Translations under genes and position numbers: made by a program | Assembly: GCA_022566435.1 (NCBI GenBank) | Contig: JADFIX010000386.1 | Span: forward strand, 1-5,046 | DNA length: 5,046 nt | Direction: 5' to 3' | From: Planctomycetota bacterium | Lineage (GTDB): Bacteria; Planctomycetota; Phycisphaerae; UBA1845 | Shown: positions 1 through 5,046 of the stretch, piece by piece | How the letters are laid out: each line of letters starts with the position of its first letter | Numbering within the stretch: the first letter of the stretch is position 1 | The notes under the pieces: model-generated | What the model was told of the DNA's origin: nothing | Databases searched by the model: none | The model's input: the letters and a program-made list of their open reading frames with translations, nothing else

Positions 1-45
1 CCGGCCGCCCACCTGCCGCCATCCGTAGCCAACCCCTGATTCGAG

Positions 46-121
46 GAGCCGTATGCATAAGAACATGCACGTACGGATCTGTGGGAGCCGTGGGGGAGCA
101 ATCCCCCATGGCCACCCGGCC
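46..121 (+). ncRNA. 3' end of a group II intron (domains V and VI)
   Basis: Positions 46-79 are 34 nt long, the standard size of group II intron domain V. They start GAGCCGUAUGC and end GCACGUACGGAUC, so the lower helix, the AGC catalytic triad (47-49) and the two-base bulge can all be placed. A domain VI-like hairpin follows: 87-97 pairs with 102-112 over 11 bp (one G-U) around a GCAA tetraloop. Its basal helix is 83-85 with 115-117, leaving A114 unpaired, which suits the branch-point adenosine. By the usual 7-8 nt spacing the intron would end near 121-122. Oddities: the triad partner is A at position 77 where U is usual, and the domain V loop is AGAA, closed by an A/C mismatch, rather than GNRA. 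The rest of the intron and any reverse transcriptase would lie left of the window, so I cannot tell an intact intron from a fragment. Confidence 0.75.
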
Positions 122-173
122 AGGGCAACGCCCTGGGGACCGGAACACAACAACGTAGGAGCCCTGAAAGGGC
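116..173. repeat. REP-like pair of short hairpins
   Basis: Two perfect inverted repeats lie close together. CCAGGGC (120-126) pairs with GCCCTGG (130-136) around AAC, with CCGG at 116-119 and again at 140-143 outside the stem. GCCCT (161-165) pairs with AGGGC (169-173) around GAA. The stems share the motif AGGGC/GCCCT. I recall similar paired hairpins as abundant intergenic repeats in planctomycete-type genomes, where they resemble REP elements mobilised by IS200/IS605-family transposases; that link is from memory. No transposase is visible here. The first hairpin abuts the intron 3' end and may even supply its last bases. Neither stem is followed by a T run, so intrinsic terminators are unlikely. 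Confidence 0.55.
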
Positions 174-476
174 GCAACAAGGACTCGACATGCCACAGTC
201 ATTGTCGATGAATCTCGTTCACCTCTTCAATTCGATGGACGGTACGTTTGGGGTTGATGGTTCTGGCGCCCAGACAGGGCTTTTTCGTATCGCGCGTCGT
301 AGTCCCAGGGCGATGCCATCGCCAGCGGCCAGCATTTTTCGGGTCCACAAAGACGATGCCCAAGCTTGCTCAGGAACGAATAGCTCGCCGCGGGCAGCAT
401 TTTTTGGGTCCGCAAAGACGATCGATGCCCAAGCTTGCTCCAGGAACGAATCGCCAGCCGGCATCGCTTCGCCGCT
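174..476. other. Non-coding stretch downstream of queG
   Basis: No credible gene is visible. Open frames run through here on both strands, but they lack family resemblance, are rich in Arg, Ser and Ala, and either run on antisense into queG or cross the tandem repeat in different frames. The stretch holds a small hairpin GCCC (268-271)/GGGC (277-280) followed by five T at 281-285. This weakly resembles a plus-strand intrinsic terminator, but the stem is only 4 bp and an overlapping stem (262-266 with 270-274) competes. A near-palindrome GGCGATG-C-CATCGCC lies at 309-323, and the tandem repeat occupies 331-455. I see no clear terminator for the minus-strand queG. Confidence 0.5.
331..455. repeat. 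Two-copy imperfect tandem repeat, period 65 bp
   Basis: Copy 1 is 331-389 (59 nt) and copy 2 is 396-455 (60 nt). Both contain AGCATTTTT, GGGTCC, CAAAGACGAT, GCCCAAGCTTGCTC and AGGAACGAAT in the same order. They differ by two substitutions, a 4-nt CGAT insertion (copy 2), a 1-nt C insertion (copy 2) and a 4-nt AGCT insertion (copy 1). Indels of 4, 1 and 4 nt and a period of 65 are not multiples of three, which argues against the repeat being coding on either strand. It begins 21 bp beyond the queG stop codon. Whether it is a local duplication or two copies of a dispersed intergenic element cannot be told from one window. Confidence 0.9.
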
Positions 477-1454
477 TCACACGCCACCCGGCGTAGCATT
501 CGCCAGCGCAATCCGCGCATTGCGTCGAAGCATGTCGATCGTCGCCCGCTTTATCGCGCTGCCACGGAGTCCGTCCTTGTACTGTTCATCCGTCCATTTC
601 AGCAAGTCGTGCAGGCGAGGCGTGGGGCCGGGCTCGCGAACGGCGAAGCGAGGCTCTTGCGTTGTCGGGGCCTTGCGATTGTACGGACAGACTTGTTGGC
701 AAATATCGCAGCCGAAAACCCAATCTCCCATTTTCGATTGGAGCGATTCGGGGATGTCACCGCGATGTTCGATCGTCAGATAGCTGATACATCGCGTCGC
801 ATCCATTTCGTAGGCCGCGGGAAAGGCGTCGGTCGGGCATGCATCCAGGCACGCCCTGCACGTGCCGCAATGATCCGTCGCCGGCTCATCGGGCGCCAAT
901 GACAATGTCGTGACGACAAGCCCGAGGAAGAAGTAGCTGCCCAACACCTCGTCAAGCACGAGGGTGTTCTTGCCGATCCAGCCGACACCCGCAGCGGCGG
1001 CGAACTCCCGCTCCAGGATGGGGGCCGTGTCCACGCAGACTTTGGCGTCGAACGGCTCGTCGACCTCGGCCCGAAGCCGATCAACCAAAGCGAAGAGCTT
1101 CTTTTTGATGACCTTGTGGTAGTCGTCGCCCCAGGCGTACATGGCCACCCGGCCCCGAGGGTCCTCGGTGTCGACCCGCGAGTTTTCGGACTGTCGATCG
1201 TCGTGGGGAGGCGCCGCGTGGTATAGCAGTGCGGTGACGATCACACTTTGGGCACCCGGGAGCAGAACCTGCGGATCGACCCGTTGGTCAAAGTAGCGAT
1301 GCAAGTATTGCATCGAACCCGCCCTTCCGGCATCCAGCCAGGTCCGCAAGTACCCTTGGCGGGCGACGGGTTGGGCCGCCGCGATGCCGCAACGGTCGAA
1401 TCCCAGCTCCTGGGCCAGATTCTTGGTCATTCGGCTGCGAATTGCGGGAATCAT
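477..1454 (-). CDS. queG: Epoxyqueuosine reductase QueG
   Basis: This 325-residue cytoplasmic enzyme should catalyse the last step of queuosine synthesis: cobalamin-dependent reduction of epoxyqueuosine to queuosine at the wobble base of tRNAs with GUN anticodons (Asp, Asn, His, Tyr). Family landmarks run in order: GRVAMYAWGDDYHKVIKKKL (101-120), DTAPILERE with the likely catalytic Asp142, GVGWIGKNTL (156-165), and GSYFFLG. The first [4Fe-4S] motif is C196-x2-C199-x2-C202-x3-C206-P. The second uses C222 (RCISYLTIEHRG) and C249-x2-C252-x3-C256-P. The usual TGP is TAP here. The protein is shorter than the E. coli and B. subtilis enzymes (about 380). It stops just after RRNARIALANA, so the C-terminal HEAT-like segment is absent; this may be a natural short form or a truncation. 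The start is ATG at 1454; a GGAAAGG Shine-Dalgarno (1474-1468) lies 13 nt upstream, a little far. No other queuosine gene is visible. Confidence 0.96.
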   Translation of the reverse strand: MIPAIRSRMTKNLAQELGFDRCGIAAAQPVARQGYLRTWLDAGRAGSMQYLHRYFDQRVDPQVLLPGAQSVIVTALLYHAAPPHDDRQSENSRVDTEDPRGRVAMYAWGDDYHKVIKKKLFALVDRLRAEVDEPFDAKVCVDTAPILEREFAAAAGVGWIGKNTLVLDEVLGSYFFLGLVVTTLSLAPDEPATDHCGTCRACLDACPTDAFPAAYEMDATRCISYLTIEHRGDIPESLQSKMGDWVFGCDICQQVCPYNRKAPTTQEPRFAVREPGPTPRLHDLLKWTDEQYKDGLRGSAIKRATIDMLRRNARIALANATPGGV

Positions 1455-1481
1455 GGACGCAGGCTCGCCTTTCCATCGACC

Positions 1482-1490
1482 GATATACCA
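1482..1490 (-). promoter_or_regulatory. Possible extended -10 element for queG
   Basis: Read on the minus strand this is TGGTATATC, matching an extended -10 (TGnTATAAT) except near the 3' end. No good -35 lies upstream; CCGTCA or CGTCAA is the best at suitable spacing. Transcription would start near 1475, giving a leader of about 20 nt that barely includes the Shine-Dalgarno. This is pattern matching only, and sigma factor preferences in this organism are unknown. Confidence 0.22.
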
Positions 1491-1503
1491 CGTGTGGCGT
1501 GCG

Positions 1504-1532
1504 TTGACGGTCCATGCCGTCGACGATACGGT
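1504..1532 (+). promoter_or_regulatory. Possible promoter for the 148-residue gene
   Basis: TTGACG at 1504-1509 matches five of six positions of a sigma-70 -35 box. At 17 bp spacing, TACGGT at 1527-1532 is a poor -10 (three of six). The position in the divergent gap with queG suits a promoter and would give a leader of about 85 nt, but the -10 is weak. Confidence 0.22.
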
Positions 1533-1624
1533 ACTCCGCTTCCGCCGCGGATGCCAGCGCCCATCGGCGGGCGTAGAGGCGAACCGTCGGAGCTAGGTCG
1601 CCCGAACCGAGGAAAGTAGGCTGC

Positions 1625-2071
1625 ATGTTCGATTACGACTGGTTTCACGGGGCTGCCTTTCATATGCAGCTTGAAGAGTCGGTACGACGATGCGTTCTGC
1701 GTCGATTTCCGGACGTTTCCCGAGATGACTACGAAACGAACGACGAGGTCCAGGAGTTTGGGTCGAAGCTCGAAACCCGCACACTGATCTACCTTCGCGA
1801 CGGATTCAGCTACGAGGTCAGGGAGTTTGCCGACCTGGACAGCAAATCGCAGCTGTCGTTCGAATGCGAACCCGTTGACGAGCACTACAAGGTGGGTGCC
1901 TTTGTCGTCACCGTTCTGTTCGAGGAAATCGTCCGCGTCGAGGTGTTCGCCGTCCACCCGGACGAAAAGCCGAACGATAGCCCGCAAATCACCGGTTTCC
2001 GACACTTCAACGAGCCGCAGGACCAGAAAGCGCCTATCCGCGGCGAGAAAACGCCCACGCGAGAAAAGTAG
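1625..2071 (+). CDS. Hypothetical protein, 148 residues
   Basis: I do not recognise the family. The start ATG at 1625 is preceded by a GAGGAAAG-type ribosome site (1609-1616). The protein has no signal peptide, membrane segment or cysteine-metal motif. Residues 1-60 are charged and probably helical (LEESVRRCVLRRFPDV). Residues 65-125 alternate hydrophobic and polar residues (TRLIYLR-like, YEVREFADL, LSFECEP, VGAFVVTVLFEEIVRVEVFAV), suggesting a beta-rich fold. The last 20 or so residues (ending EKTPTREK) are Lys/Arg/Pro-rich and probably disordered. The composition is balanced and acidic, as in a soluble cytoplasmic protein, which favours this frame over the antisense ORF opposite. It is divergent from queG and separated from priA by 282 bp, so the neighbours give no functional clue. 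Confidence 0.75.
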   Translation: MFDYDWFHGAAFHMQLEESVRRCVLRRFPDVSRDDYETNDEVQEFGSKLETRTLIYLRDGFSYEVREFADLDSKSQLSFECEPVDEHYKVGAFVVTVLFEEIVRVEVFAVHPDEKPNDSPQITGFRHFNEPQDQKAPIRGEKTPTREK

Positions 2072-2353
2072 AATCCCTGTTAAGACTGATTTGGGGGGCC
2101 ACAGGCTGCATCCGAGTCAGTGCCAATCGCCGCGCGTCGCACTCGGCACGTCGTTTCGATCAACCCAACGGACGTCCGGACAAGGATTACCACCGGTTCG
2201 AGCCTACCAGCCGAGCTCACTAACCGCCCCGGATGGCGTGCGCCCGGAATCGCCTTCATAATCGTTCGATCGCCGCGGAACCCAAGGGGGTAGATCCGTC
2301 CGGCGACTGAATGCTTATCCGATGTCGGAATCGGGAAGGAACGAACTGGCAGC
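2072..2353. other. Intergenic stretch upstream of priA
   Basis: I see no gene here. The length implies that priA has its own promoter, but the best -10-like hexamer (CATAAT, 2257-2262) has no matching -35. A perfect 10-bp palindrome CGGACGTCCG (2169-2178) overlaps a second one, GTCCGGAC (2174-2181). Just before priA, GGAAGGA at 2334-2340 is a plausible ribosome-binding site for the GTG start. The frame of priA is closed by TAG at 2291-2293, with no other usual start codon between it and 2354. Confidence 0.5.
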
Positions 2354-4648
2354 GTGGCGAAGACACAATCCATGACCGCGTCCGGCTTTCTATGGACGGA
2401 AGAGGGCAAACCTCGCAAGGGCATTGTGGCCGAGGTCGCCCCATGTATTCCCACGCATCGGACCTATTCGTTCGCCGTTCCGGACACGATGGCCTCGTCT
2501 TTGGCGATCGGGCAGCGGGTGGGGGTCTGTCTCGGCAAACGCCGACGGCCGGTGACCGGTTTCGTCGTCGGGCTAGACCACAAGGAATGGGACAGCACGC
2601 TGAGGCCCATCGACGAGTTGATCGACCGGGAAAGCTACCTTCCGTCGGATCTTGTGGAACTCGGGCGGCGCATGGCGCTGCATTATGGCTGTCCCCTGGG
2701 TCAAACGCTCAAGTCGATGACGCCCGAGGCCGTCCGCCTCGGTCGGGGACTGAAGATCGTCCGCTATCTGCGACTCGCCGCCCCCCTCGAAGAGATTCGG
2801 GCGGCGGGCGCGAGGCTCTCCGCCAAGCGAACGAGCTTGCTCGAAGCTCTATCGCGGGCGGACGGCGCCGTTTCGGCTGACGAGATTCTGGCACAAGCCG
2901 ACGTGTCAATGGCCGTCTTGCGCGGCGTGGTCGCGGCCGGCTGGATACAGGTCACCGAAAAAGAAGAATTCTCTCGGGATGTTTCATTTGATGCACCGCG
3001 TGAGGAACCATCGTTCGAGCTGACCGATGATCAGCGTCGGGCGGTGACGCACATAGGCGGCAAAATCGACGAAGCGGCGTTTTCGGTGACCATGCTGTTC
3101 GGGGTGAGCGGGTCGGGGAAAACGGAAGTCTACGTCCGCGCGATGCGCAAGGTCCTCGAGGCGGGGCGGCAGGCGATTCTCCTGGTGCCGGAGATCGTGC
3201 TCACCACGCAGCTCGTACAGCGATTGGCCACCAGATTCGACGATGTGGCCGTCCATCATAGCGGGCTCACCGAAGTGCAACGGTCTATTCTTTGGCGTCA
3301 AATCGCCTCGGGTGACAAGAAGGTCATCATCGGAACGCGGAGCGCGGTGTTCGCCCCTTGCGAAAAACTCGGTCTGATTTGCGTCGACGAAGAGCAGGAG
3401 TCCAGCTACAAGAACCTCCAGACACCGCGCTTCCACGTACGCGACGTGGCCATCATGCGAGCCCAGCAATGGAAGATTCCCATCATGTTGGGGTCGGCCA
3501 CGCCTTCGCTCGAGACGTGGTACAACTGCGATCACCGCTCGCACTATCACCGTGTGAGCATTTTGCGGCGGGTCAAGTCGCTGCCGATGCCGAAAGTACA
3601 TGTGGTGGACATGCAGGAGGAATGTGCCGAGCAGAAGCGTTCGGTCGTTTTTTCGCGAATGCTGGCGACATTCCTTGGCGAAACACTCGATCGTGGCGAG
3701 CAGGCGCTTCTTTTGATAAACCGCCGCGGCTTCGCGCACGCGCTCTACTGTCCGACGTGCAAGACGCGGCTATCCTGCCCGCGGTGCAATGTCGGCTTGG
3801 TGGTACACACCGTAACCGGGCATGTGGCCTGCCATTACTGTCATACGAGGGATCCCATCCCTTCTTCCTGCCCGAGCGCCAGCTGTGGAGAGAAACTCAT
3901 CCACACGGGGATCGGCACACAACGGGTGGAAGACGTACTCGCGAGGCTATTTCCGCGTGCCCGCGTGGTTCGCGCGGACAGCGACACGATGACGCATCGT
4001 CGTCACTATCGGGCGATCATCGAAGATTTCGAGGCACGCCGCGTCGACATTCTCGTCGGTACGCAGATGATCGCCAAAGGACTCGACTTTCCCCTGGTGT
4101 CGCTCGTGGGGGTGATCGACGCCGACCCGACGCAGCTGGGCAGTGACTTTAGGGCGCACGAACGATTGTTCCAATTGGTCACGCAGGTCGCCGGTCGCGC
4201 CGGAAGGGCCGAGGTGCCCGGGCGGGTTGTCGTGCAGACGTCGATGCCCGAGTTGCCGGCGCTTCGCCATGCGTTGCAACACGACTACCAAGCATTTGCG
4301 GTGGAAGAGTTGACCGCTCGTCGGAAAGCGGGCCTGCCGCCGTTTTGCCGTTTGGCCCGGGTCGTGCTTGCTCACACACGGGAGGCGACGGTCAGGCAAG
4401 AGGCGAATTCGATGGCGGAAGTCGTTCGGGCGACCATTGAATCTCTCGGTCTCGAATACGCCGACGTCTTGGGTCCGAATCCTTGTCCCCTGGCACGGCT
4501 GCGAAGTCGATACCGCTACGAGCTTCTCATTCGCACGCGATCGGCCGGCGACATGCACGAGTTGACGGATTGCCTGAACCAAAAAAACGCAATACGCGCG
4601 AAGGTTGATTCCGTCATGCTGGACGTCGATCCCGTGGCGATGATGTAA
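2354..4648 (+). CDS. priA: Primosomal protein N' (replication restart helicase PriA)
   Basis: PriA recognises stalled or repaired replication forks, unwinds DNA 3' to 5', and helps reload the replicative helicase. This copy is complete at 764 residues, close to the usual 730 or so. An N-terminal 3'-end-binding domain spans about 22-115 and a winged-helix region about 155-205. The helicase core has Walker A GVSGSGKT (250-257, Lys256), Walker B VDEEQ (344-348), SATPSLE (381-387), GTQMIAKG (569-576) and QVAGRAGR (611-618). The zinc region between the helicase lobes keeps eight cysteines: 466/469, 475/478, 493/496 and 506/511. The C-terminal domain has LPPF (661-664), LARLRSRYRYELL and the ending DVDPVAMM. 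Deviations are DEEQ for the common DEEH and C-x4-C for the last Cys pair, usually C-x2-C. The start is GTG at 2354 with GGAAGGA 13 nt upstream; ATG at codon 7 (2372) is the alternative, but lies 31 nt from that site. Stop is TAA. Confidence 0.98.
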   Translation: MAKTQSMTASGFLWTEEGKPRKGIVAEVAPCIPTHRTYSFAVPDTMASSLAIGQRVGVCLGKRRRPVTGFVVGLDHKEWDSTLRPIDELIDRESYLPSDLVELGRRMALHYGCPLGQTLKSMTPEAVRLGRGLKIVRYLRLAAPLEEIRAAGARLSAKRTSLLEALSRADGAVSADEILAQADVSMAVLRGVVAAGWIQVTEKEEFSRDVSFDAPREEPSFELTDDQRRAVTHIGGKIDEAAFSVTMLFGVSGSGKTEVYVRAMRKVLEAGRQAILLVPEIVLTTQLVQRLATRFDDVAVHHSGLTEVQRSILWRQIASGDKKVIIGTRSAVFAPCEKLGLICVDEEQESSYKNLQTPRFHVRDVAIMRAQQWKIPIMLGSATPSLETWYNCDHRSHYHRVSILRRVKSLPMPKVHVVDMQEECAEQKRSVVFSRMLATFLGETLDRGEQALLLINRRGFAHALYCPTCKTRLSCPRCNVGLVVHTVTGHVACHYCHTRDPIPSSCPSASCGEKLIHTGIGTQRVEDVLARLFPRARVVRADSDTMTHRRHYRAIIEDFEARRVDILVGTQMIAKGLDFPLVSLVGVIDADPTQLGSDFRAHERLFQLVTQVAGRAGRAEVPGRVVVQTSMPELPALRHALQHDYQAFAVEELTARRKAGLPPFCRLARVVLAHTREATVRQEANSMAEVVRATIESLGLEYADVLGPNPCPLARLRSRYRYELLIRTRSAGDMHELTDCLNQKNAIRAKVDSVMLDVDPVAMM

Positions 4649-4804
4649 GCGGAAAGGAACGTCCCCCACCCGCACCCGTGCGCTTGCGAAGATGACCTTT
4701 TTCTGAAACCTACATCGCCGCATCGCGTACAACAGAGAAGGTGTGCCAGGCGCTGTTTGTGCCGACTCCCGAAACGTGTCATGGATCCTATCGGTTTTAT
4801 TGTT

Positions 4805-4810
4805 GAGGTG
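4805..4810 (+). promoter_or_regulatory. Ribosome-binding site deciding the start of the redoxin gene
   Basis: GAGGTG ends 6 nt before ATG 4817. An in-frame ATG at 4781 would add 12 residues (MDPIGFIVEVSG) but has no purine-rich site upstream and would bury the signal peptide. The site therefore selects 4817. The 168-bp gap after priA contains a weak stem CGCA (4671-4674)/TGCG (4679-4682) and five T at 4698-4702. These are too far apart to make a convincing priA terminator. Confidence 0.7.
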
Positions 4811-4816
4811 AGCGGT

Positions 4817-5046
4817 ATGAATGTTTTCAAGACGAGAGTTGTCTGTTGCACGTTCATTTCAATGTTGGTGACCATGTATGCCGTCGCCGGCCCGGTACCT
4901 GCACCAAAGGCACCGCCCGAAGTTCCCACAGTGGGCGAACCAGCGCCCGCGATGCAATTCGATAGGCTATTGCAAGCGCCGGCAGATACCAAAGTGGATT
5001 GGGCATCCCTTCGCGGCAAGGTCGTGGTTCTGGAGTTCTGGGCGAC
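4817..5046 (+). CDS. Secreted TlpA/thioredoxin-like protein, 5' part only
   Basis: The first 76 residues are visible; the gene runs off the right edge. Residues 1-24 look like a Sec signal peptide: MNVFKTR gives the positive end, VVCCTFISMLVTMY the hydrophobic core, and AVA-G a likely cleavage site near residue 24. A Pro/Ala-rich linker follows, then VGEPAPAMQF (about 39-48) and WASLRGKVVVLEFWA (62-76). The latter is the classic entry strand of the TlpA/AhpC-TSA-like thioredoxin fold. In this family it is normally followed by T-W-C-x-x-C, which would begin just past the edge, so the redox centre cannot be confirmed. The likely role is thiol-disulfide chemistry outside the cytoplasm. Such N-terminal redoxin domains also occur fused to other domains, so the full protein could be much larger. 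It is probably transcribed separately from priA, given the gap and its own ribosome-binding site. Confidence 0.85.
   Translation, partial: MNVFKTRVVCCTFISMLVTMYAVAGPVPAPKAPPEVPTVGEPAPAMQFDRLLQAPADTKVDWASLRGKVVVLEFWA

Noticed and set aside
3..158. Open plus-strand frame through the left end (reads ...YGSVGAVG...)
   Set aside because: It translates the domain V and VI RNA structure and the first REP-like hairpin; the YGSVG string comes from the conserved intron sequence, not from a protein family.
268..285. Hairpin plus T5 as an intrinsic terminator
   Set aside because: The stem is only 4 bp, a competing hairpin overlaps it, and no plus-strand gene ends just upstream.
219..520. Minus-strand ORFs of 81 and 97 residues over the tandem repeat
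   Set aside because: They overlap each other in different frames, and the repeat copies differ by indels that are not multiples of three, so neither frame is conserved.
190..783. 197-residue plus-strand ORF
   Set aside because: More than half is antisense to queG, it crosses the non-coding tandem repeat, and its composition is Ser/Arg/Ala-rich without recognisable motifs.
1451..2005. 184-residue minus-strand ORF whose TGA overlaps the queG ATG (ATGA)
   Set aside because: The overlap looks like translational coupling, but most of the ORF is antisense to the better-supported 148-residue gene and its tail is Arg/Pro/Gly-rich with no family signal. Conservation on the minus strand in relatives would reopen this.
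2195..2204. GGTTCGAGCC resembling a tRNA T-loop
   Set aside because: The flanking bases do not form the 5-bp T stem, and no anticodon or acceptor stem fits upstream.
2984..3739. 251-residue minus-strand ORF
   Set aside because: It is entirely antisense to the helicase core of priA, where the plus-strand motifs are unambiguous.
4671..4702. priA terminator from the CGCA/TGCG stem and T5 run
   Set aside because: The stem is 4 bp and the T run starts 15 nt after it, so they do not form one terminator.
3947..4732. 261-residue minus-strand ORF, and the one at 4516-5019
   Set aside because: Both are antisense to priA and/or the redoxin gene, with His/Arg-rich or low-complexity composition typical of shadow frames.

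Overview
The window is GC-rich bacterial DNA, roughly 60% G+C. Short intergenic hairpin repeats of the CCAGGGC-AAC-GCCCTGG and GCCCT-GAA-AGGGC type, group II intron debris and a TlpA-like secreted redox protein together make me lean towards Planctomycetota. That placement rests on family-level impression, not on a phylogenetic marker, and should be treated as tentative.

Left end (1-476): no convincing protein gene. It starts with the 3' end of a group II intron (domain V at 46-79, domain VI at about 81-118). Two small REP-like hairpins (120-136, 161-173) follow directly. A diverged tandem duplication of about 60 bp (331-389 and 396-455) then lies just beyond the end of queG. This is repeat-rich, probably decaying accessory DNA.

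Middle (477-2353): queG, for epoxyqueuosine reductase, lies on the minus strand. It is divergent from a 148-residue protein of unknown function on the plus strand (1625-2071), and the 170-bp gap between them should hold both promoters. A 282-bp non-coding stretch follows.

Right half (2354-5046): priA, the primosomal replication-restart helicase, is complete, with a GTG start and every core motif recognisable. It has two noteworthy deviations: DEEQ instead of DEEH in the Walker B box, and a wider last cysteine pair in the zinc-binding region. After a 168-bp gap, a secreted thioredoxin/TlpA-like protein begins and is cut by the window edge just before its expected CxxC active site.

The genes do not form one pathway. 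queG serves tRNA modification, priA serves replication restart, and the last gene serves extracytoplasmic redox chemistry. I see no CRISPR array, rRNA, tRNA, defence island or clear new multi-gene system. The least explained items are the 148-residue protein and the repeat cluster at the left end.
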